DNA of 64,000 nucleotides from Cyclobacteriaceae bacterium (GTDB taxonomy: Bacteria; Bacteroidota; Bacteroidia; Cytophagales; Cyclobacteriaceae): contig JANQOR010000041.1 in assembly GCA_028285685.1 (NCBI GenBank), forward strand, positions 124,001-188,000, in the 5' to 3' direction. Positions 53,698 through 62,249 of this stretch are shown piece after piece. Made by a program: the position numbers and the translations under genes. The notes under the pieces are model-generated. The model made no database searches. It was not told the DNA's origin and saw nothing but the letters and a program-made list of their open reading frames with translations. Within the stretch, counting starts at the first letter, position 1. The number at the start of each line of letters is the position of its first letter.

Positions 53698-53815
53698 AAA
53701 GTCATCTTGATTCCAGTCTAAAGTTCCCTGGAAAGTTTGTAGTAGAGGGTAACCAACCAATAGGTCATTCGCTGGAAATTTCCTAACTTCCTACTCTAAC
53801 CAAACCACTACCATT

Positions 53816-54934
53816 GTGAACAGACGAGAATGGATCAGAAGAGGAGGTGCCTTGAGCGCTTTGACCCTTGTAGGCAGCAGGGCAATCGCTTCCAGTTTAA
53901 CCGAATACGAAAAGAAGCAGTTTAACCCGAGACCACTTGCCGATCCAGCACAACTAAATTTCAACGAAAATCCTTTTGGCCCCTCGGCCAAAGTTCGGCA
54001 GGCGATGACTGAAGCGTTCGAACTTGGATGCAGGTATCCATCGACATACTCCAAAGAACTGCACCAAATGATTGCCGACAAGGAGGGTGTGACCACCGAC
54101 CATATCGTAGTTGTTGGAGGATCGACTGAGGGGTTAAAGGTTACAGGGTTGACTTATGCAAATAATGGAGGCGAAATCATTGCAGCCCAGCCTACATTCT
54201 TAGCCATGATGAGCTATGCGAAGCAATGGGGCGCATCAATCAATTGGGTGCCATTGGATGAAAGTAAGACACATGACGTTGCTGAAATGGAACGGAGGAT
54301 TACCACGAAAACAAAACTGATCTTTTTATGCAATCCTAATAATCCCACATCCACCCTCCTCTCAAAAGAACGGCTCGTTGACTTCTGCTCATCAGCCTCA
54401 AAGAAAACAATGGTATTCAGTGATGAAGCCTATTATGACTTTATTGAAGAAAAGGACTACCCATCCATGGTTTCCCTGGTCAAGCAAGATGAAAATGTAA
54501 TCGTTTCAAGAACGTTCTCGAAGGTGTATGGATTAGCAGGACTCAGAATAGGTTACCTAATAGCAAAGCCTGAAATAGCTTCTAAGATTCGCGAGAACAG
54601 GGTTGCCTACACGAACGTTATCGCTATAAAAGCCGCTACAGCAGCAATGAAGGACGACGAGTTCTATTCTTTCAGTCTCAGTAAAGTTCGTGAGGGAAAA
54701 GAATTGATGTATAGTGCCATGAATGACTTAGGATTGGAATACATTCGATCAAACACAAATTTTATCTTTTTTAAAACGGGAAGGGACATTAAAACTTTCC
54801 AAAAACAAATGTTAGAACAAGGCGTCAAGGTGGGAAGACCTTTTCCTCCTTTTAATGACTGGTGTAGGATTAGTATGGGCACAATTGAGGAGGTGCAGCT
54901 ATTTAACCAAGGACTAAAAAAAGTGATGACCTAG
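53816..54934 (+). CDS. Tat-exported PLP-dependent aminotransferase (HisC-like)
   Basis: A 372-aa class I/II aminotransferase related to histidinol-phosphate aminotransferases. It starts with GTG at 53816; no in-frame ATG precedes the signal. The N-terminus NRREWIRRGGALSALTLVGS is a twin-arginine signal, so the enzyme is probably exported folded. The core is present: LNFNENPFGPS, VVVGGSTEGLKV, FLCNPNNPTST, FSDEAYYDF and the PLP lysine in SRTFSKVYGLAGLRIGYL. The C-terminal Arg segment WCRISMGT is intact. An exported aminotransferase is unlikely to serve histidine synthesis; its substrate is unknown. Confidence 0.88.
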   Translation: MNRREWIRRGGALSALTLVGSRAIASSLTEYEKKQFNPRPLADPAQLNFNENPFGPSAKVRQAMTEAFELGCRYPSTYSKELHQMIADKEGVTTDHIVVVGGSTEGLKVTGLTYANNGGEIIAAQPTFLAMMSYAKQWGASINWVPLDESKTHDVAEMERRITTKTKLIFLCNPNNPTSTLLSKERLVDFCSSASKKTMVFSDEAYYDFIEEKDYPSMVSLVKQDENVIVSRTFSKVYGLAGLRIGYLIAKPEIASKIRENRVAYTNVIAIKAATAAMKDDEFYSFSLSKVREGKELMYSAMNDLGLEYIRSNTNFIFFKTGRDIKTFQKQMLEQGVKVGRPFPPFNDWCRISMGTIEEVQLFNQGLKKVMT

Positions 54935-55000
54935 TCTGAGGCCACCCAAGTGATATGATAGCAAACCATCTGAACCACATTTGCTTCGAAGTTAAATTGA

Positions 55001-56152
55001 TCATTTCTTGAATTCGCCGAGAACTGCAAGCTCTTGGGCTTCCCGACCTTCTCCTTTCAAAAATGGTTGTATCTCCTTATCGTCTTTTAAGGTAAAGTCA
55101 AAAAATCTTTTTGTAAATCCAATTACACCCATCAATATCTGCTTCCCCTCCTCACTGGTTCTGCGAACTCGTGGGTCTTGCGTGTTGGTGATTACGGCAT
55201 ACAAAGGCCAATTTTGAAAATCGAAATGCGAGGCCTTGTAGAATCCGAACTGATACACATCCGTATCTAATGACTCAATATAGGAGAAATCGTTATTGCT
55301 CCGGGCCAAGGTAAAGAGATTTAGAACAGGAATCTTGATTGAATTTGGATCAAGACCTGATGTCTCAAGTACTTCTTTTCCTCTAGTTAGATTGATAGAT
55401 GCGTCCAGGCATGCGATAGCTTGTACATCTTCATTTTTGCTAGCGAGATCATTAACAACAAGACCTCCAAAACTATGCCCAATAGCCCCAATCTTGGCAG
55501 GATTCACATACGACTTTGACTTCATGTAACTAATTGTGTAATCAGCATCATTTGAAAGTGTCGCGATACCCTCCGCAGAATAATCAGTAAACCTTTTGTC
55601 CAGGCTCTCGCCAAAACTTGGTATAACTGCTACAACATACCCATGACTTGCCATGTATTCCCACATAATCGAATTCTCCATTTGGTGATCGTCAAGCCCG
55701 AGTTCATAGACCAGAAGTGGAAACTTGTTTTTCGCCACTGAAATGTCCTTATATGCCATGGTTTCTGTATTCATGAGAATTTGCATGAGCGAATCGGATC
55801 TAGGGCTAAACTGGCCTTGAAGTCGGTTATCCCAAACATTTAGCATCGTATTATAAATTCCGAATTGCGGATTCTTTGGAAAAACATTAATCTGCTCCCA
55901 GAAACGGAGTCTTGAGGTCGGCTTGTCGATCTCGCCAGGATAGTAGACTTTAATTCGAATGGGTCGACCTTCAAGCACATGAGGCAAAGAATCAGAGGAA
56001 ATCATGTGTCGGGTAGTATCAAGCAGGTATTCCACATTAAATCCAACAGCATATGGCCCTGGATCCAAGTCACCCCACAATGGAGGCCTTTTAGCTTGCC
56101 CCTGGACGAATAAGACAAATAGAAATGTAAAGAGGTAACAAATGCTTCTCAT
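55001..56152 (-). CDS. Secreted alpha/beta hydrolase, PAF-acetylhydrolase-like
   Basis: A 383-aa protein with a signal peptide (ICYLFTFLFVLFVQGQA). The start of the mature part (WGDLDPGPYAVGF, IRIKVYYPG) and the nucleophile elbow GAIGHSFGGLV resemble the platelet-activating-factor acetylhydrolase-like branch. A conserved ACLDAS segment follows, and the catalytic His is probably in ASHFDFQNWP. Its activity is probably esterase or lipase. It lies 36 bp below the stop of the permease at 56189 and could be co-transcribed with it. Confidence 0.82.
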   Translation of the reverse strand: MRSICYLFTFLFVLFVQGQAKRPPLWGDLDPGPYAVGFNVEYLLDTTRHMISSDSLPHVLEGRPIRIKVYYPGEIDKPTSRLRFWEQINVFPKNPQFGIYNTMLNVWDNRLQGQFSPRSDSLMQILMNTETMAYKDISVAKNKFPLLVYELGLDDHQMENSIMWEYMASHGYVVAVIPSFGESLDKRFTDYSAEGIATLSNDADYTISYMKSKSYVNPAKIGAIGHSFGGLVVNDLASKNEDVQAIACLDASINLTRGKEVLETSGLDPNSIKIPVLNLFTLARSNNDFSYIESLDTDVYQFGFYKASHFDFQNWPLYAVITNTQDPRVRRTSEEGKQILMGVIGFTKRFFDFTLKDDKEIQPFLKGEGREAQELAVLGEFKK

Positions 56153-56188
56153 TTTTCAGAAATTATAGTGGTTTTAGATCATGAATAG

Positions 56189-58780
56189 TTAGTCGTTCCT
56201 TAAGGCATTGACAGGGTTCCGGACCGAGGCCCGAACAGACTGATAGCTCACTGTAAAAAGCGCGATAAACAAGGCAATTGCAGCAGCGAATACGAAGATC
56301 CAAATTGACAAGTCAATTCTGTAGGCATAATTGTCTAACCACTTGTTCATGGAAAACCAGCCGACGGGTAAAGAGACGAGAAGAGAAACGAGAACAAGTT
56401 TTGTAAAGTCGGTGGTCAGAAGGACGAACAATCTTGGCACAGAAGCGCCCAATACTTTCCTGATTCCAATTTCCTTTGTTCGCTGTTCAATTGCATAAGA
56501 AACCAATCCAAAAAGCCCCAGGCAAGAAATGAGCACAGCAAGAATCGCAAAATAAGTGGAAAGCCTGCTGGTACGTTGCTCAGCCTCATACATCTCGTTG
56601 AAGTCTTTATCAAGGAAATAGTACTCAGATTCCGCATTAGGAAAAAACTCCTTCCATACCTCATCTAGGGTAGCTGCTATGTTTTCTTCTTCAGCAGGAT
56701 CATATTTAATATAGACCCTGCTTGGACGCGGGATCATAAAGATGATCATTGGTTCTATGCCTGAATGGATGGACTTAAAATTAAAATTCTCCAGGACACC
56801 CACAATCGTTCGGTCTCCAAATGCATCAATAGTCTGACCCAACGGGTTCTCTAGACCCATTATTTCCAGGGCTCGCTCGTTAATCATCACTGCTGAGGTA
56901 TCCGTTGGAAAAAAGTCTCTTCCCTCCCTGATCCTAAGTTCCATTGTACTTACGTAATGTTCATCAATGCCCATGTAATGAAAGAGGATTGTCTCATCCG
57001 GGTCCTTACCTGACCAGGTAAAACCAGAGCTACTGCTTAAGACATAGGCTGGGTGACGATTACTCCGCGCGACACTCACAACGCCCCTTTGATTACGGAC
57101 CTCATTTGCGAAAGCAGTGGACTGTCTGCTCGGAACGAAGGTATATATCACGTGCTCTTTACTATAACCAAGATCAACGTCTTGGATAAATTGCAACTGC
57201 TTATAGACCACCAAGGTGCCTACAATTAAGATTACGGAAATAGTAAATTGCACTACAACAAGAAGTTTTCGTAATCCTGCTCCCTGCTTGATTGTGACAT
57301 TTTGGGCATTGAGCGTTAGTATGGGTCGAATAGAACTTAGAAAAACAGCAGGATAACTACCAGCCAGTAGTCCAGTTATGAATGCTGAGAACAATACTAA
57401 AATACCCAATTGAATCCCAAACTCAGGATCAACCAACATTTGCAGACTAAACTCCTTGCTTGTTAGTTGGTTAAATGAAGGTAATAGTATGGCAACAATA
57501 ACTATGGCAAGCACCACTGCTACAAGTGTAAAGACCACCGACTCTGTCAAAAACTGTACGATCAGTTGATTTCGATTAGCTCCAACTGTCTTTCTTAATC
57601 CGACTTCTTTTGCTCTCTTAGCTGATCGGGCCGTGGAAAGGTTCATGAAATTGATGCAGGAGATCAATAGAATGAACAGGGCCACCACGATAAATATCCT
57701 AACATACATCATTTCACCTTTCCTACTTACCTCAACAGTAAAATCAACATCTCCTAAATAAATGTCTGTAAGCGGTTGAAGATAAATATCCGTAACCGAT
57801 GATTCATTGTTCGCCTTGATATGCCCGATGACCTTATTGTTGACGGTATCCAGGACCGCTGCTGGATCAAGTTGAACGTAGGTATAAAGCCAGTTAGAGA
57901 GCCAATTGTTTGCACGGTCCGGGTTTCCGGCGAGATAGTTTTGAAAATTTTTGATATAACGAAATGACAAATGAGAGTTTTTAGGAACATCTTCCGCAAT
58001 TCCCATCACCTCAAAGTCCTGTCCATTCAGTCGTATTAGTTCACCGATCGGATTTTTATCCGGAAAGTACTTATTCGCTAGCTCCTCTGTCAGGATCAGG
58101 CCGTTCAGGTTCTCAAAGAACGAGGCAATACTTCCATCAATCATTGGAAATGAAAACATCTCAAAAAAATGTGGATCGACCATAATCCCTTCATTTTCCA
58201 TGATCTTGTTTCCTCCTAGCTCAAACTCATCGGCATCAATGGCTATCCGTGTGGCTTTTACTATTTCGGGGTACTCTTCATGCAAAGAGGGAGCAAGTGC
58301 AGTTGGAGTCACCGCCACAGGAAACACCGGTTGACCGGCGTAGTACTGGTTTTCAACAACCCGGTATAAGTCAGCTTTGTTTGCATGAAATTGATCGAAG
58401 CCAAGTTCATCGCTCACAAACAGCCCAATCAGCAAGACAATAGTCAAGCCGATAGTCAGGCCAAAAATGTTTACGAAAGCGTATGATTTGTGCTTTCTGA
58501 AATTTCTAAGTGTGATTTTTAAGTAGTTTTTGATCATAGCCCTGTTCAAACTTGACTTTAGTCTAAGGTTCCAGTATTCTTCCTTGGCCATAGGTTTTAT
58601 GTCTCCAAATTCTTTGACCGCAGCTTCAAAGGCGCTCTTTTCAGAATGCCCCTCCGCAATAAGATCTTCAATGTGATCGCGTAAGTGCAGCTCCATTTCC
58701 CGAATGGATCCATGATTAAAGGCTCGGTGTTTTTGAAACAATTTGAGCCAGCTTCTGATTGACTTCTCCAGGTTAAACAT
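56189..58780 (-). CDS. FtsX-type permease with permease prefix domain 1 (PadR5 pair)
   Basis: An 863-aa permease. Its prefix domain differs from the others: residues ~20-75 read HLRDHIEDLIAEGHSEKSAF and EAAVKEFGD, the prefix domain 1 type also seen in Gram-positive and acidobacterial permeases. Two FtsX halves follow with RAKEVGLRKTVGANRN and RTKEIGIRKVLGASVPR, and eight membrane helices. The ectodomain has the VMGIAEDVPKNSHLSF type of motif, like the protein at 26013. It starts 5 bp after the padR5 stop. No ATPase is encoded nearby. Confidence 0.9.
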   Translation of the reverse strand: MFNLEKSIRSWLKLFQKHRAFNHGSIREMELHLRDHIEDLIAEGHSEKSAFEAAVKEFGDIKPMAKEEYWNLRLKSSLNRAMIKNYLKITLRNFRKHKSYAFVNIFGLTIGLTIVLLIGLFVSDELGFDQFHANKADLYRVVENQYYAGQPVFPVAVTPTALAPSLHEEYPEIVKATRIAIDADEFELGGNKIMENEGIMVDPHFFEMFSFPMIDGSIASFFENLNGLILTEELANKYFPDKNPIGELIRLNGQDFEVMGIAEDVPKNSHLSFRYIKNFQNYLAGNPDRANNWLSNWLYTYVQLDPAAVLDTVNNKVIGHIKANNESSVTDIYLQPLTDIYLGDVDFTVEVSRKGEMMYVRIFIVVALFILLISCINFMNLSTARSAKRAKEVGLRKTVGANRNQLIVQFLTESVVFTLVAVVLAIVIVAILLPSFNQLTSKEFSLQMLVDPEFGIQLGILVLFSAFITGLLAGSYPAVFLSSIRPILTLNAQNVTIKQGAGLRKLLVVVQFTISVILIVGTLVVYKQLQFIQDVDLGYSKEHVIYTFVPSRQSTAFANEVRNQRGVVSVARSNRHPAYVLSSSSGFTWSGKDPDETILFHYMGIDEHYVSTMELRIREGRDFFPTDTSAVMINERALEIMGLENPLGQTIDAFGDRTIVGVLENFNFKSIHSGIEPMIIFMIPRPSRVYIKYDPAEEENIAATLDEVWKEFFPNAESEYYFLDKDFNEMYEAEQRTSRLSTYFAILAVLISCLGLFGLVSYAIEQRTKEIGIRKVLGASVPRLFVLLTTDFTKLVLVSLLVSLPVGWFSMNKWLDNYAYRIDLSIWIFVFAAAIALFIALFTVSYQSVRASVRNPVNALRND

Positions 58781-58785
58781 CTAAG

Positions 58786-59124
58786 TCAATTTGAGGCCGC
58801 TTTTGGATTCCATAGCCGCTCTATGACGGAGTTGACTTGCATCCATTGTTCCATTTCCGAGGATAGTACCTTTTTACCAGAAGGCGTGATTTCATAGTAT
58901 TTCCTTGGGCGTGATTCACCTTCCATCACCCACTTGGATTTGATACTTCCCTCCTTTTCCAAGCGATGGAGGACCGGATACAACATTCCATCGGACCATT
59001 CCATTTTACCTCCTGATAGTTCCTTGATTTTCTTGATTATGAGGTAACCATAGCTATTACCTTGTTTGAGTATTCCAAGGATGATAGGTTTTGTAGATGC
59101 TGCAGTAAGGTTTTTAGATATCAT
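58786..59124 (-). CDS. PadR-family regulator, classical type (PadR5)
   Basis: A 112-aa classical PadR: ILGILKQGNSYGYLIIKKIK, EWSDGMLYPVLHRLEKEGSI and RPRKYYEITPSGKKVL. It differs from the GEFEE-type PadRs of the other modules, matching the different prefix domain of its permease. It is divergent from PadR6. The direct repeats TTATTCTAGGTA (59126) and TTATTCTATATA (59144), 18 bp apart, lie directly above its start. Confidence 0.93.
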   Translation of the reverse strand: MISKNLTAASTKPIILGILKQGNSYGYLIIKKIKELSGGKMEWSDGMLYPVLHRLEKEGSIKSKWVMEGESRPRKYYEITPSGKKVLSSEMEQWMQVNSVIERLWNPKAASN

Positions 59125-59125
59125 A

Positions 59126-59258
59126 TTATTCTAGGTAAATAATTTATTCTATATACATAGCACTACAATGTAATACGAAGATGGTGAAATTTGGTTTCAT
59201 CCATTACTTCCACAATAACTACAACTAATTTATTATTTTCACGTTTTCTACAACAAAT
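59126..59258. promoter_or_regulatory. Divergent PadR5/PadR6 control region
   Basis: Near padR5 (minus) lie TTATTCTAGGTA (59126-59137) and TTATTCTATATA (59144-59155). Near padR6 (plus) lie CTACAACTAAT (59219-59229) and CTACAACAAAT (59248-59258), 29 bp apart; a weaker copy TTCCACAATAACT (59208) is 38 bp from TTCTACAACAAAT (59246). The proximal padR6 copy is 10 bp from its start codon. The box TATTTTCA (59234-59241) lies between copies. Confidence 0.5.
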
Positions 59259-59267
59259 CAAATTGAT

Positions 59268-59603
59268 ATGAAAGGAACTAACCTTGGCGAGCTTGAAGAA
59301 CTAATCATGCTTACCGTAGGCTCTCTGTTTGACAAAGCATACGGAGTTGCTGTTATGGATGAACTTCTCGAAAAAACAGGCAGAGACCTTAATATTAGCG
59401 CGGTTCACGCTGTATTAAGAAGGCTTGAGGAGAAAGAACTTCTAAGCTCCAGGATGGGAGGCTCTACCAATGAGCGAGGTGGAAGACGGAAGCGTCTTTT
59501 TACCTTGACAAAAGCTGGTAAGCAAATTCTAGATCAAACAATCGCTGTTCGCACCTCCCTCTACAACAGCATTCCTGATCTTACTTTCAACTTTTCTATA
59601 TGA
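59268..59603 (+). CDS. PadR-family regulator (PadR6)
   Basis: A 111-aa PadR of the GELEE type: NLGELEELIMLTVGSLFDK, AYGVAVMDELLEKTG, SAVHAVLRRLEEKELLSSR and the wing RGGRRKRLFTLTKAG. It is translationally coupled to the following permease by a 4-bp ATGA overlap (59600-59603). This is the only plus-strand PadR-permease pair in the window, divergent from the PadR5 pair. Confidence 0.93.
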   Translation: MKGTNLGELEELIMLTVGSLFDKAYGVAVMDELLEKTGRDLNISAVHAVLRRLEEKELLSSRMGGSTNERGGRRKRLFTLTKAGKQILDQTIAVRTSLYNSIPDLTFNFSI

Positions 59604-62203
59604 AACACCCCAGTCCTCCATACTGGGCTGACCGCTTTCTAAGGTGGTATTGCAATCCTAAGTTTCTGGAGGAGATTGAAGGGGACATCTATGAACTGTT
59701 TGACCGAAGAGTGGAACAAAAAGGCCAAAGGACTGCAAAGATGAAGTTCATCTGGGATGTGATCCGGTTCTTCAGGTGGTCGAACATCAAAAAATCAAAC
59801 TCAAAATACGTAAAAATGAACAGGACATTACTTTTTAAAAACTACATTAAACTGGGTCTTCGAAATATCAAGAAGAACTTTGTCACTTCGTCAATCAATA
59901 TTTTTGGATTGGCTATTGCCATAGGATTTGCTATAACCACCTTCATTTTCGTGGATATGCAACTGAATATGGATCGGTTTCATTCTAAAGGTGACCGAAT
60001 CTACCAGATCACGAATTTCATGGAACAAGAAGGGGAAGACCATCGGTGGGGTGATTCCCCTCTCCTGCTAGGCCCGAAAATCGCCTCGGATCATCCCTCT
60101 GTGGAGTCCTTTGCCAGGATCGAGTTTGCCAGTGCAAGCGTCAAGGCGGGTGCGGATGTGTTTGACGAGCTGATAACATTTGTTGATCCGACATTTATGG
60201 AAATGTTTGATTTTCCCATGATCTACGGAAATCAACAGATACTTTACGATAAGAACAAAATGGTGCTTAGCAAGGAGATGGCCATTAAATATTTCAGCGA
60301 CGAGGATCCAATTGGTCAGGAACTATCGATCAAATTCTTAAATGGCACCATTAAGCGGCTTACGGTTGGCGCTGTATTGGATGAGTTTCCTTACAACGCT
60401 GGGCTCAGAGATGACCTGTATGTACCGATTGACAATTTCTTTGATCTTCAGTTCCAGGAAAATTACGACTGGTCGTACTTGACTGACGCCACATTTGTTT
60501 TGATGAAAGAGGGCGAAAGTATTGAGTCCGTCTCTGGCTCTTTTCCAGAGTATATGCAACTTCAACATGCAAGTAACCCCGAATGGAACATTCAACGATT
60601 TGATCCCCTCCCCTTGTATCAACTATCTCTAAACGGCTGGCAAATTGTTGGCTCAGTCAGTGGTGGTGGCCACCCGGCAGGAAGAATCGCGCTCATGTTA
60701 ATCTCTGCATTCCTGTTAGGAATGGCTTGTTTCAATTTTATGAACATATCAGTGGTCAGTGCCACCAAGCGGCTCAAAGAAATAGCTCTGCGCAAGGTTA
60801 TGGGTGGCGTTAAAAAACAAATCGTGAACCAATTCCTGGTCGAAAACACTCTTCAATGCATGTTTGCACTGGTCTTTGGTACTATACTAGCCTATTTTTT
60901 ACTCATACCAGGATTCGACTTTCTGGTTCCTCAAATGGAGCTTGAAATGAGATCCAGCGAACCACAATCCATGATCATTTTCTTTGTTACGTTGCTGTTA
61001 GGTGTCGGCTTGATTTCAGGAGCATACCCAGCCTTCTATATCTCACGGTTTGAACCGATCGCTATCTTTAGAGGGAGTCAAAAATTCGGTGCGAAAAACC
61101 TCTTTTCTAAAATCATGCTCGGTCTGCAATTTTTCCTGGCGGTGATAACCATCGTCGGATCTTTTGTCATTGCCGATCAAAGCATGTACCTCTCTGAAAA
61201 AGACTGGGGATATGATCCGGCCGGTGCATTCTCCGTCTATGTTGCTGACGAGGCACAATATGAGCAGATGCGAAATGAGTTGATCGCTAACCCGATGGTA
61301 GAGACCTATGCGGCATCTAACTACTTGATCGGACGTGGCGTTCCACTAAGGTCGCTTGAGTACGACAATCGCCAAATCCCTGTCCGACTGATTGGAGTTT
61401 CGGAAGACTACTTTGAAACCTTCCAATTGAGACTTAAAGACGGTAGGTTTTTAACTGATCAGGCATTAGATCAGCAATCTGGTGTGGTTGTGAATGAGAT
61501 GTTTGTAAAAGAAATGGGTTGGGAAGATGATCCAATCAACAAAACGTTTGTCTACGATAGTCTTAGGAGAACGATAGTAGGTGTGGTCAGGGACTTTCAC
61601 TACTACGACTTTTTCTCTGACATTGATCCGGTCATTATCCATGGGTTGGACAAAACGAAGGTTAGATATATTTCAATGCGAACGGATCCGAAAAATGTAT
61701 TTGAGTTGGAGCAATCTGCAAAAACAGCCTGGGCCACTGTTGCTCCAAACGATCCATTTGATCGTGTTTTCCAAGAGGATGCTTTTGATGATTTCTACAG
61801 GGAAAATTCAACAAACATCACCATCATGATGATCATCACCGCCATAGCAATCATTCTGGCCTGTCTCGGACTTTATGGCCTTCTTTCGTTCAACATTCAA
61901 GGCAAACTAAAGGAATTTAGTGTTCGGAAAGTTCTTGGTGCTACACCAAAAACGTTGGCAAGAGTTGCTGGAAAACAATATTCCATTATCATATTGATCT
62001 CCTTCATCCTGGGGGCGCCACTTGGGGTGATGCTCATGCAACAATTAATTGATAGTGTTTTTTCAGATAATCAAAAAGCGCTGTCAGCCACGCCGTTTAT
62101 CATATCGATTACCCTTATCCTGGTTACGATGACGATTACAGTTGCAGGTCAGGTGAAAAAGGCGATTAAAATAAATCCAGCCGAAGTACTGAGAAACGAA
62201 TAA
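59600..62203 (+). CDS. FtsX-type permease with PadR-linked prefix domain (PadR6 pair)
   Basis: An 867-aa permease of the 16079/28653 type. The prefix domain reads WADRFLRWYCNPKFLEEIEG and DIYELFDRRVEQKG. The body has SSINIFGLAIAIGFAI, FVDPTFMEMFDFPMIYG, RLKEIALRKVMGGVKKQ and KEFSVRKVLGATPKT, with eight predicted membrane helices. It overlaps padR6 by 4 bp. A convergent hairpin lies just after its stop. No DUF2306 gene follows. Confidence 0.9.
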   Translation: MKHPSPPYWADRFLRWYCNPKFLEEIEGDIYELFDRRVEQKGQRTAKMKFIWDVIRFFRWSNIKKSNSKYVKMNRTLLFKNYIKLGLRNIKKNFVTSSINIFGLAIAIGFAITTFIFVDMQLNMDRFHSKGDRIYQITNFMEQEGEDHRWGDSPLLLGPKIASDHPSVESFARIEFASASVKAGADVFDELITFVDPTFMEMFDFPMIYGNQQILYDKNKMVLSKEMAIKYFSDEDPIGQELSIKFLNGTIKRLTVGAVLDEFPYNAGLRDDLYVPIDNFFDLQFQENYDWSYLTDATFVLMKEGESIESVSGSFPEYMQLQHASNPEWNIQRFDPLPLYQLSLNGWQIVGSVSGGGHPAGRIALMLISAFLLGMACFNFMNISVVSATKRLKEIALRKVMGGVKKQIVNQFLVENTLQCMFALVFGTILAYFLLIPGFDFLVPQMELEMRSSEPQSMIIFFVTLLLGVGLISGAYPAFYISRFEPIAIFRGSQKFGAKNLFSKIMLGLQFFLAVITIVGSFVIADQSMYLSEKDWGYDPAGAFSVYVADEAQYEQMRNELIANPMVETYAASNYLIGRGVPLRSLEYDNRQIPVRLIGVSEDYFETFQLRLKDGRFLTDQALDQQSGVVVNEMFVKEMGWEDDPINKTFVYDSLRRTIVGVVRDFHYYDFFSDIDPVIIHGLDKTKVRYISMRTDPKNVFELEQSAKTAWATVAPNDPFDRVFQEDAFDDFYRENSTNITIMMIITAIAIILACLGLYGLLSFNIQGKLKEFSVRKVLGATPKTLARVAGKQYSIIILISFILGAPLGVMLMQQLIDSVFSDNQKALSATPFIISITLILVTMTITVAGQVKKAIKINPAEVLRNE

Positions 62204-62211
62204 AACTGTGA

Positions 62212-62249
62212 TCTCAATATCCTGAAGTAACTGCCTCAGGATATTGAGA
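62212..62249. terminator. Convergent hairpin overlapping the kinase C-terminus
   Basis: TCTCAATATCCTGA (62212-62225) and TCAGGATATTGAGA (62236-62249) form a perfect 14-bp stem with a 10-nt loop. It lies between the convergent permease and kinase genes and includes the kinase stop codon and last codons. On the minus strand TTTTATT follows after a few bases; on plus there is no clear T tract. Confidence 0.55.
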
